A stretch of DNA of 6,204 nt from an uncultured Collinsella sp. (GTDB taxonomy: Bacteria; Actinomycetota; Coriobacteriia; Coriobacteriales; Coriobacteriaceae): contig CAUDYH010000082.1 of the NCBI GenBank assembly GCA_958453575.1, forward strand, positions 1 through 6,204, in the 5' to 3' direction. A program made the translations under genes and the position numbers. The notes beneath the pieces are model-generated. The model was not told the origin of the DNA, did not search any database, and saw only the letters and a program-made list of their open reading frames with translations. This document shows, piece after piece, positions 1 to 5,144 of this stretch; the stretch's first letter is position 1, and each line of letters starts with the position of its first letter.

Positions 1-1235
1 ACGGTGGCGTGCGCTTCCGCAGCGGCAAGGCACTCGTGCCCTTCCGCATCACCGGCAACATCGACTGGGGCGTTCCGGTGCCCGAGGTCGATGGCGTCTC
101 CGACGTCACCTGCTGGTGCTGGCCCGAGAGCCTGTGGGCGCCCATCAGCTATACGCGTACCGTGCTCGCGCGCGATGCCAAGGCCGCCGGCGTGACCGAG
201 GGCGTCGCCGCCCAGGATGCCGCCCTCATGGGCGAGCCCGCCGCCGACTCCACGCAGGTGCCCGCACCCACCTACCAGCACAGCTCGCTCGACTGGCGCG
301 ACTGGTGGTGCTCTGACGACGCTCAGATTTACCAGTTCATCGGTCAGGACAACATCTATTTCTACTGCATCGCGCAGACCGCCATGTGGGAGGCCCTGGG
401 CTGGGACCTCACGCAGAGCACCGTCAGCGCCTGCTACCACCTGCTCTACATGGGCAAAAAGGCCAGCTCGTCCTCGCAGACGCCTCCCCCGCCGGCAGAC
501 GACCTGCTCAACCACTACACCTGCGAGCAGATGCGCGCGCACTGGCTGTCGCTCGGCCTATCCGAAAAGCCGGTGAGCTTTAGCCCCAAGGCATACGACA
601 CGCGTGTGACCGGCAAGGACAAGGACGGCAACGAGGTACGCGCCTGCGACGACAAGCGCGTTATCGACCCGGCCCTTAAGGAGAGCGCGCTGCTGACCGG
701 CGTGTTCAACCGTCTGGCCCGCAGCTGCTTCTACGGCGTCGCCGTCAAGGAAGGCGACGAGAGCCCCTACCGCAACGGCTGCATCCCCGCCGGTGCCGCT
801 TCTGACACCGTGGTCGAAGCCGCCCAGCAGGCAGCCCTCGCCTTTGAGCAGGCCATGTACAAGTTCGAGACGCACCGCGCGCTTGCCGTGTGCGACGACT
901 ACCTGCGCGCCGCCAACAAGCGCTGGAGCGACGCTTCCAAGGCCGCCAACAAGCTCGAGGGTAACGAGGCAAACGCCGCGATGACGCAGGCCCTTGTCGA
1001 CGCCTTTACCGAGCTGCGCGTGGCGACCGTCCTGATGCACGGTATTGTGCCGGCCGGCTGCGAGCTCATCTGCGAGTACTTCGACGTCGACCCGGTCGCT
1101 TTCTTTAGCTGGGATAACATCTTTGCCTCCACGGACGAGTTCGTGGAGATCCTGGGCGAGAAGCCCGGCGAGCACCGCGTGAAGCCGCTGCCCCCGCGCT
1201 TCGACTTCTTTAGCAAGCACGAGAGCCAGTACTAA
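1..1235 (+). CDS. Methionyl-tRNA synthetase-like protein (class I tRNA ligase family), C-terminal part, degenerate active site; 5' truncated
   Basis: The reading frame (codons from base 3) is open from the window edge, so the start lies upstream; the GTG at 9 is only an internal candidate. The order of conserved blocks matches MetRS: end of the catalytic fold (RITGNIDWGVPVPE, then WAPISYT at 135-155), FIGQDNIYF (336-362), the KMSKS-loop region (450-482), LLNHYTCEQMR, then a helical anticodon-binding domain from about 690 to 1170. The protein ends there, with no C-terminal tRNA-binding/dimerisation domain. Compared with E. coli MetRS as I remember it, KMSKSRGT reads KASSSSQT, FIGKDIVYFH reads FIGQDNIYFY, and the anticodon-contacting Asn391 and Trp461 align with Ser (723-725) and Ala (942-944). 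Aminoacylation of tRNA-Met is therefore doubtful. The family is clear; the function is not. It is probably co-transcribed with the methyltransferase downstream. Confidence 0.8.
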   Translation, partial: GGVRFRSGKALVPFRITGNIDWGVPVPEVDGVSDVTCWCWPESLWAPISYTRTVLARDAKAAGVTEGVAAQDAALMGEPAADSTQVPAPTYQHSSLDWRDWWCSDDAQIYQFIGQDNIYFYCIAQTAMWEALGWDLTQSTVSACYHLLYMGKKASSSSQTPPPPADDLLNHYTCEQMRAHWLSLGLSEKPVSFSPKAYDTRVTGKDKDGNEVRACDDKRVIDPALKESALLTGVFNRLARSCFYGVAVKEGDESPYRNGCIPAGAASDTVVEAAQQAALAFEQAMYKFETHRALAVCDDYLRAANKRWSDASKAANKLEGNEANAAMTQALVDAFTELRVATVLMHGIVPAGCELICEYFDVDPVAFFSWDNIFASTDEFVEILGEKPGEHRVKPLPPRFDFFSKHESQY

Positions 1236-1256
1236 ACACTCGACATGTAATGGAAT

Positions 1257-1267
1257 GGGAAGGAAAG
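1257..1267 (+). promoter_or_regulatory. Ribosome binding site of the RNA methyltransferase gene
   Basis: The purine run GGGAAGGAAAG sits four bases before ATG 1272 and supports that start. The preceding gene stops at 1235. The 36-base gap shows no terminator, which fits a shared transcript. Confidence 0.7.
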
Positions 1268-1271
1268 ACGG

Positions 1272-2375
1272 ATGTCCAAGCCGCGTCGTCGTAAGCAGAA
1301 AAAGCAGGTCAAGGCCGAGCTCAAGCTCAGGCAGTTTGCCGCCACCGAGCTTTCCGACCAGCTTGCCGCCCTTCCCTGCGCCGCCGACCTGCCGCGCTTT
1401 ATGGTCGACACGGTCGCCGGCGCCTATGCGCCCGCCGATGCCGAGCTTATGATCGAGGGCTTCGGCGCCGCGGCCACACGCCCGGTCACGCTGCGCGCCA
1501 ACACGCTCAAGGCAACCGCCGAGGACATCGCCGCGGCGCTCGATGCCGCCGGCATCGCCCACCGCCCCGTCGCATGGTACCCGGACGCTTCCATCCTGCC
1601 CGAGGCCCAGGTTTCCGACCTGTGGGACCTCGACATCTACCGCGACGGCAAGATCTACTTGCAAAGTCTGTCGTCCATGATGCCGCCGTTGGTCTTGGGC
1701 GCCCAGGCCGGCGAGGACATCCTGGACATGTGCGCGGCCCCCGGCGGCAAGACGACGCAGATCGCCGCCCTCACCCAGGGCCAGGCACACCTCACCGCCT
1801 GCGAGATGAGCATTCCCCGCGCCGAGAAGCTCGAAGCCAACCTCCACCGCCAAGGCGCAAAAAACGTGCCCGTCATGCGCATCGACGCACGCGAGCTCGA
1901 CGAGTTCTTCCGCTTTGACCGTATCCTGCTCGACGCTCCCTGCACCGGCACGGGCACAGTCGTCAGCGGCAACGAGAAGAGCCTGCGCGGCCTCACCGAG
2001 CAGTTGCTGAGCAGGTGCGCCCGCTCGCAGCGAGCACTTCTGGACCGCGCCATGGGAGCCCTCAAACCGGGCGGCACGCTCGTCTATTCGACTTGTTCGA
2101 TCTTGCCGCAGGAAAACGAGGACGCCCTGCAAGAGGCCCTCGACAAGCACATGGACTGCGAGCTTATCCCCCTCGATGGCACGCCGAGCGAAAGTGAGGC
2201 ACGCCGCGCCCAGGAAGCTGGTGAGGAGCCGCGCATCGAGTCCAACGCCCTGACCGAAGCCATTGCCGCGGGTCAGGTATCGGCCATCGCCAACGGCCTG
2301 CCCGGCACGCTCACCATTCCGCCCAGCCGCGACTTTGAGGGCTTCTACATTGCCCTGATCCGAAAACGCAGTTAG
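1272..2375 (+). CDS. RsmB/NOP-family SAM-dependent RNA (cytosine-5-) methyltransferase
   Basis: A 367-residue protein expected to transfer a methyl group from S-adenosylmethionine to C5 of a cytosine in rRNA or tRNA in the cytoplasm. A very basic N-terminus (RRRKQKKQVK) precedes a NOL1/RsmF-type N-terminal domain with LRANTLK. The Rossmann methyltransferase core follows: SAM-binding DMCAAPGGKTTQ (about residues 152-163), motif IV DAPCTGTG (221-228) with Cys224, and motif VI YSTCS with Cys275. Both cysteines of the two-cysteine m5C mechanism are present: by family knowledge the motif VI Cys is the nucleophile and the motif IV Cys aids release. The C-terminus has the typical PPSRDFEGFYIALIRK strand. 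There is no extra PUA-like domain, so it is shorter than E. coli RsmF. The start is supported by GGGAAGGAAAG at 1257-1267. The exact target base cannot be read from sequence; RsmB, RsmF and other NSUN-like roles are all possible. Confidence 0.93.
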   Translation: MSKPRRRKQKKQVKAELKLRQFAATELSDQLAALPCAADLPRFMVDTVAGAYAPADAELMIEGFGAAATRPVTLRANTLKATAEDIAAALDAAGIAHRPVAWYPDASILPEAQVSDLWDLDIYRDGKIYLQSLSSMMPPLVLGAQAGEDILDMCAAPGGKTTQIAALTQGQAHLTACEMSIPRAEKLEANLHRQGAKNVPVMRIDARELDEFFRFDRILLDAPCTGTGTVVSGNEKSLRGLTEQLLSRCARSQRALLDRAMGALKPGGTLVYSTCSILPQENEDALQEALDKHMDCELIPLDGTPSESEARRAQEAGEEPRIESNALTEAIAAGQVSAIANGLPGTLTIPPSRDFEGFYIALIRKRS

Positions 2376-2413
2376 CGCACGGATCCAAAACTCAACAAGC
2401 TATCTCCGTGCGC
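2375..2413. terminator. Inverted repeat between convergent gene ends, possible bidirectional terminator
   Basis: GCGCACGGA (2375-2383) is a perfect 9-base inverse of TCCGTGCGC (2405-2413), with a 21-base loop. It begins on the last base of the methyltransferase stop codon and ends inside the last codons of the small minus-strand gene. Position and GC-rich stem suit a shared terminator. Neither side has a good T-run: GTTTG follows on the plus strand, and on the minus strand TTTT comes only several bases after the stem. Intrinsic termination would be weak, so this is an inference from placement. Confidence 0.4.
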
Positions 2414-2570
2414 GTTTGCCCTGCTGGTCGCGATGCTGTTTAAGCATCGTGCGCTCCTTGCGTTCGGCCCTTTTGCCCTTAATGGCCGTGACCACAAAGT
2501 AGATGACCGCGGCGGCAACAATTGCGCCCACACACAGGCCAATCGAGCCAAACATTGCTGTCAATTCCAT
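2400..2570 (-). CDS. Small single-span membrane protein, 56 residues, unknown function
   Basis: Reading the minus strand from ATG at 2570-2568 to TAG at 2402-2400 gives an uninterrupted 56-residue protein. It starts MELTAMFGSIG, then has one hydrophobic stretch of about 20 residues (roughly 8-30, rich in V, I, A and G). A strongly basic tail of about 26 residues follows (KGKRAERKER and on to RAR-R at the end). By the positive-inside rule the N-terminus would face outward and the tail would lie in the cytoplasm. A good ribosome binding site, AGAGAGGTG, lies at 2586-2578 on the minus strand, seven bases before the ATG. It is convergent with the methyltransferase (24-base gap) and divergent from the TIM-barrel gene. 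I recognise no family. Coding is supported by the start signal, the membrane pattern and the otherwise unexplained gap between neighbours. Confidence 0.7.
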   Translation of the reverse strand: MELTAMFGSIGLCVGAIVAAAVIYFVVTAIKGKRAERKERTMLKQHRDQQGKRARR

Positions 2571-2618
2571 ACCGCGTCACCTCTCTTTTAAACGGGACTT
2601 TCAAGATAGCACCTCGAT

Positions 2619-2680
2619 CCCCGCCACCACAGCTCCTTCACGTTCGCCGGCCCTTCGGTCTAACGAATTGCGTGGCGGGG
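2619..2680. repeat. Inverted repeat, 9-base perfect arms around a 44-base loop
   Basis: CCCCGCCAC (2619-2627) and GTGGCGGGG (2672-2680) are exact inverse complements. The loop can form a smaller nested hairpin: CGTT (2641-2644) with AACG (2662-2665), and inside it GGCC with GGTC around a CTTC loop. On the plus strand the right arm is followed by AAAAA; on the minus strand the TTTTT therefore precedes the stem, so it does not look like a terminator in either direction. It could be a folded leader on the minus strand, a protein-binding site, or chance in GC-rich DNA. Confidence 0.4.
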
Positions 2681-2746
2681 AAAAATCAACTCGTCAAACG
2701 ATTTAGCATTCGCAATTCCGGCTGCATCGCGCCGGCCGTCATCGCA

Positions 2747-2752
2747 TAGAAT
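2747..2752 (+). promoter_or_regulatory. Candidate -10 element of the TIM-barrel gene
   Basis: TAGAAT (TANNNT type) ends ten bases before ATG 2762. No Shine-Dalgarno-like sequence lies between it and the ATG (the bases are CGAGCTTCC). If used, transcription would start at or only a few bases before the ATG, giving a leaderless or near-leaderless mRNA. No good -35 is seen. Confidence 0.35.
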
Positions 2753-2761
2753 CGAGCTTCC

Positions 2762-3853
2762 ATGGATACCCTCAACGATCTAAATGAGCGCGTCGACGCC
2801 TTCGTCGGCACCAGCTCCTTCGACACGCCTGCCGCGGCAAACGACCAAGCCCCCATCGATGTGCCCGCCGAGGTTCACGAGGACATCGTCGCCTCGGTCG
2901 ATTTCTCCGAGGTCGAGCTCGCAGACGAGTTCACCGAGCCCCAGGTAGCCGTGACCCCCAACGGACTGCTCCCCATGGAGCCGCTGCCCATCGACGGGCG
3001 TTTGCGCAAGGCGGCCCTTCGCATGCCTGACGAGATTGAGGAGGCCAGCGGCTTCACGCTCTTTGGCCGCCGCATCAAGTCGCTCATTTACACCACCGAT
3101 GTCGCGGTTATCCGCAACTCCAACGCCGATGCCGTCTTTGCGGTCTACCCTTTCACGCCGCAGCCCGCCATTACGCAAGCGCTGCTGACCGTCGCCGAGT
3201 GCCCGGTCTTTGTAGGTGTGGGCGGTGGCACCACCACTGGTAAGCGCTCCGTGCAGATGGCAGCCGTCTCCGAGATGCAGGGCGCGGCGGGATGCGTGGT
3301 CAACTCCCCCGCCACCGCCGAGATGGTCGAGCACATCACCAACATCGCCGACATCCCCGTCATCGCTACGGTCGTTCGCTGCGACGACGATGCCCACGCC
3401 AAGGTGCGCGCTGGAGCCAAGATTCTCAACATCGCCGCTGGCAAGAACACGCCCCAGGTCCTACGCGAGCTGCGCAAGCACTATCCCAACCTGCCGCTCA
3501 TCGCGCCGGGCGGCAAGACGCCAGAGAGCATCCGTGAAACCATCGCCGCCGGCGCCAACGCCATCATCTGGACGCCGCCTTCGGCCCAGCAGCTACAGAC
3601 CGACATGATGCAGCGTTATCGCAAGATGAAGGAAGACGCCACACCTGTCATCTCGCACGACGATGTGCCCATTATCGACCAGGTCTCCGCCGCCGAGGTC
3701 AGCCAGGTCGAGAACATGAATCCCGACGTGCCGATTCCCGACGAAGTCATCGAGCGCGTCGCTTCGATCCACGAGCGCGTCGAGGAGCATCGCGCCAACC
3801 GCGGCCTCAAGCCCGCGCTGCACGGCTTCTTCTTCCGCGGAAAGAAACGCTAG
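2762..3853 (+). CDS. KDPG-aldolase-like TIM-barrel protein of unknown function, with N- and C-terminal extensions
   Basis: A 363-residue soluble protein with no signal peptide or membrane span. The core, about residues 80-292, resembles a conserved family often labelled 'hydrolase' or 'beta/alpha barrel protein'. Visible family-like blocks are RRIKSLIYTTDVAVI, DAVFAVYPFTPQPAI, VGVGGGTTTGKRS (151-163), DIPVIATVV, GAKILNIAAGK (to 228), LIAPGGKTPESI (from 246) and GANAIIWTPPSA. The glycine-rich strand ends look like phosphate-binding loops of KDPG-aldolase-type barrels, but I see no safely assignable catalytic lysine, so no reaction is claimed. Two tails flank the core: an acidic N-terminal stretch of about 75 residues and a C-terminal stretch of about 70 ending FFFRGKKR, in which DVPI-I/P-D-Q/E-V occurs twice (301-308, 322-329). 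ATG 2762 lacks a ribosome binding site. An internal Met near residue 72 is possible, but the upstream frame has normal coding composition. The gene is followed by a strong terminator. Confidence 0.8.
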   Translation: MDTLNDLNERVDAFVGTSSFDTPAAANDQAPIDVPAEVHEDIVASVDFSEVELADEFTEPQVAVTPNGLLPMEPLPIDGRLRKAALRMPDEIEEASGFTLFGRRIKSLIYTTDVAVIRNSNADAVFAVYPFTPQPAITQALLTVAECPVFVGVGGGTTTGKRSVQMAAVSEMQGAAGCVVNSPATAEMVEHITNIADIPVIATVVRCDDDAHAKVRAGAKILNIAAGKNTPQVLRELRKHYPNLPLIAPGGKTPESIRETIAAGANAIIWTPPSAQQLQTDMMQRYRKMKEDATPVISHDDVPIIDQVSAAEVSQVENMNPDVPIPDEVIERVASIHERVEEHRANRGLKPALHGFFFRGKKR

Positions 3854-3864
3854 CAAAACATCTT

Positions 3865-3897
3865 GGCCCGCCCCACAAACGTGAGGCGGGCCGTTTT
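3865..3897 (+). terminator. Rho-independent terminator after the TIM-barrel gene
   Basis: GGCCCGCC (3865-3872) pairs with GGCGGGCC (3885-3892). Inside, after one C/A mismatch, CAC pairs with GTG around an AAAC loop. GTTTTCGCTT follows directly. It starts 11 bases after the stop codon at 3853. It lies between convergent genes, so it may also slow minus-strand transcripts leaving degV, although the T-run on that side is poor. Confidence 0.9.
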
Positions 3898-3933
3898 CGC
3901 TTAAGCAATCATACAGCGACGTGATGGGGCAAA

Positions 3934-4824
3934 TTAATCCACGCGCTTGTCGCCTATAAAGAAGAGCGCCACCGTACCAGGTCCGGTATGCGAGCCAATC
4001 AGAGTACCGATGTTATTAATCTCAATCTTGCCTTTAAGCTGCGGAACCTGTTCCTCAATCAGCGCCGCAACTGCCTCGGCATCCTCGCGGCACGCCGAGT
4101 GCGACATGATGCACTTACCCGAATAATCCGCACCGTCCTGCACGTGTGCCATCATAGTCTTAGCCATCTCGGAAATCGCGCGCTTCTTAGTGCGAATCTT
4201 CTCACGTGGCGACAGCTTACCTTCGCAATCGACCGTCATAAGTGGGCAAATCTTAAGCGCCGTGCCGATGATTGCGCTCGCAGCCGAAATGCGACCGCCG
4301 CGCAGGTAGCTCGACAGATCGGTCGAGAAGAACCAGTGGTGCAGGTTGAGTTTGTGCTCCTCGATCCAGGCGGCCGTCTCGTCGAGTGAAGCCCCGCTAT
4401 CGCGCACGTCGGCGGCACATTCCGCCAGCAGGCCAAAGCCCGAAGACGCCGCCAACGAATCGATGACGCGCACCTTGCCGCCCTGAGGATAGCGATCCGC
4501 GAGCATCTGTGCCGCAACGCAGGCCGATCCATACGTGCCCGAAATACCCGACGACAACGTCAGGTGCAGCACGTCTTTACCCTCGGCAACAAACGGCTCC
4601 CAAAACTCCTCGTACTCACCCACGCTCACCTGAGACGTCTTGGGCATGGCGCCCGCGGCAATCTGGGCAAAAAACTCGTCCGGCGTAATCGACTGATACA
4701 GATCGTCCGTATAGACAACATCGTCGATCTCGTAATGAAAACACACGACAGGGATATTGCGCGACGCAAAGAACTCACGGGTTCGATCGGCGGCGGATTC
4801 ACAGGTCAGGACAAAATCACTCAT
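3934..4824 (-). CDS. DegV family (FakB-type) fatty-acid-binding protein
   Basis: A 296-residue cytoplasmic protein of usual DegV length. Family members bind a fatty acid and, as FakB, present it to the kinase FakA for phosphorylation before phospholipid synthesis. FakA is not in this window. Motifs in order: N-terminal FVLTCESAAD (a variant of the usual VTDSxxD), KTSQVS (62-67), LSSGISGTYGSA (90-101), SYLRGGRIS (172-180), IGTALKICPLM, and a C-terminal NIGTLIGSHTGPGTVALFF containing His279. The TSQ threonine, the SGISGT serines and the HTGPG histidine are the positions that hold the fatty-acid carboxylate in the family. The start is firm: AAGGAG at 4836-4831 (minus strand) lies six bases before the ATG. 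The gene is divergent from fbp, and a palindrome lies just upstream. Which fatty acid it prefers cannot be told. Confidence 0.93.
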   Translation of the reverse strand: MSDFVLTCESAADRTREFFASRNIPVVCFHYEIDDVVYTDDLYQSITPDEFFAQIAAGAMPKTSQVSVGEYEEFWEPFVAEGKDVLHLTLSSGISGTYGSACVAAQMLADRYPQGGKVRVIDSLAASSGFGLLAECAADVRDSGASLDETAAWIEEHKLNLHHWFFSTDLSSYLRGGRISAASAIIGTALKICPLMTVDCEGKLSPREKIRTKKRAISEMAKTMMAHVQDGADYSGKCIMSHSACREDAEAVAALIEEQVPQLKGKIEINNIGTLIGSHTGPGTVALFFIGDKRVD

Positions 4825-4830
4825 ATGAGG

Positions 4831-4836
4831 CTCCTT
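4831..4836 (-). promoter_or_regulatory. Ribosome binding site of degV-family gene
   Basis: On the minus strand AAGGAG is followed by six bases and then ATG at 4824. This is a near-ideal spacing and fixes the start. Confidence 0.85.
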
Positions 4837-4841
4837 AAGTA

Positions 4842-4867
4842 TTGCTGTGCAAATTATCGCACAGCAA
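4842..4867. promoter_or_regulatory. Perfect palindrome upstream of degV, candidate operator
   Basis: TTGCTGTGC (4842-4850), an 8-base spacer AAATTATC, then GCACAGCAA (4859-4867), with all nine pairs matching. Read on the minus strand, the spacer contains GATAAT (4858-4853), a good -10 hexamer for degV, though I find no convincing -35 at 16-18 bases. A repressor bound here would cover the -10. Alternatively, if transcription starts further upstream, the repeat would form an RNA hairpin just before the ribosome binding site. It has no T-run and is not a terminator. Confidence 0.55.
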
Positions 4868-4878
4868 GCCTAAATACG

Positions 4879-4918
4879 ATACAAATGTCCACTATTTACC
4901 AATGCGAACCATTTGTAT
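4879..4918. repeat. Inverted repeat ATACAAATG / CATTTGTAT
   Basis: ATACAAATG (4879-4887) and CATTTGTAT (4910-4918) are exact inverse complements separated by 22 bases. One TTTACCA heptamer sits in the spacer. The arm centres are 31 bases apart, about three helical turns, so a dimeric or looping regulator could bind both. The AT-rich arms make a chance match more likely than for a GC-rich repeat. Confidence 0.4.
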
Positions 4919-5054
4919 TGATTATCTTTATCATGAACATCCCCATCCCCGCCATGGGCCAACATGGGCAAAATCACCCGCTTTGCCTCCACTCAACCGC
5001 CATATCTACCTCAACTAAATCGATTTACCAAACCGTTCAGCCGACAATTCAGCC

Positions 5055-5085
5055 GCCGGCGCAAAATCGAAACAAAGCCGGCGCA
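5055..5085. repeat. Direct repeat GCCGGCGCA, two copies 22 bases apart
   Basis: GCCGGCGCA is found at 5055-5063 and 5077-5085. Because GCCGGC is its own inverse, the two copies can also pair as a 6-base stem around a 16-base A-rich loop. This lies 60-90 bases before fbp. Confidence 0.35.
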
Positions 5086-5098
5086 TACTGGTAAACGC

Positions 5099-5104
5099 TT
5101 GACA
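5099..5104 (+). promoter_or_regulatory. Possible -35 hexamer upstream of fbp
   Basis: TTGACA is an exact -35 consensus match on the fbp strand, 40 bases before the ATG. No recognisable -10 lies 16-18 bases further on (the bases there are CCAACC), so promoter function is uncertain. It sits between the facing TGGTAAA and TTTACCA heptamers. Confidence 0.3.
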
Positions 5105-5132
5105 CTGTTTTATCAGTTTTACCAACCATATC

Positions 5133-5140
5133 GGAAGGTG
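5133..5140 (+). promoter_or_regulatory. Ribosome binding site of fbp
   Basis: GGAAGGTG ends four bases before ATG 5145 and selects this start. The family's N-terminal region begins right after it. Confidence 0.75.
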
Positions 5141-5144
5141 TTTC

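Larger units (their letters stand above)
2571..2761. other. Divergent intergenic region between the small membrane protein and the TIM-barrel gene
   Basis: About 190 bases with lower GC than the genes. It should carry promoters for both neighbours. Visible elements are the minus-strand ribosome binding site at its left edge, a long-range inverted repeat (2619-2680) and a -10-like TAGAAT close to the right-hand start. I see no further open frame with a credible start. Confidence 0.6.
4895..5124. repeat. Four dispersed copies of the heptamer TTTACCA, possible regulator sites
   Basis: TTTACCA occurs on the plus strand at 4895-4901, 5024-5030 and 5118-5124, and on the minus strand at 5095-5089. 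For a given heptamer, a 320-base stretch would be expected to hold about 0.04 copies on both strands. The last two copies face each other as TGGTAAA ... TTTACCA and bracket a TTGACA. Motif choice was after the fact, so the significance is lower than that number suggests. Confidence 0.4.
4825..5144. other. 320-base divergent intergenic region between degV and fbp
   Basis: This stretch is clearly more AT-rich than its flanks and holds control elements rather than a gene. From left to right: degV ribosome binding site, palindrome 4842-4867, inverted repeat 4879-4918, four TTTACCA/TGGTAAA heptamers, a direct repeat of GCCGGCGCA, a TTGACA hexamer, and the fbp ribosome binding site. Short open frames exist but lack ribosome binding sites. 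Confidence 0.7.

Noticed and set aside
558..2150. Long minus-strand open frame of 530 codons across the MetRS-like and methyltransferase genes
   Set aside because: It is the antisense of two recognisable plus-strand genes. High GC with G/C-ending codons leaves long open shadows; the protein has no recognisable domain and no ribosome binding site was seen.
2503..2749. Two overlapping plus-strand open frames in the 2500-2750 region
   Set aside because: Both begin inside the antisense of the small membrane protein gene, lack ribosome binding sites and have non-protein-like composition.
2780..3397. Minus-strand open frame of 205 codons inside the TIM-barrel gene
   Set aside because: Gly/Asp/Val-rich antisense shadow of a gene with recognisable barrel motifs.
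4871..4966. Short minus-strand open frame of about 31 codons upstream of degV
   Set aside because: No ribosome binding site, no recognisable pattern, and it spans the inverted repeat; too weak to call.
4933..5094. Possible 53-codon leader gene between degV and fbp (ATG 4933 to TAA)
   Set aside because: There is no ribosome binding site before the ATG. The composition is Gln/Thr/Pro/Asn-rich without a fold pattern, and it overlaps all the candidate regulatory repeats.
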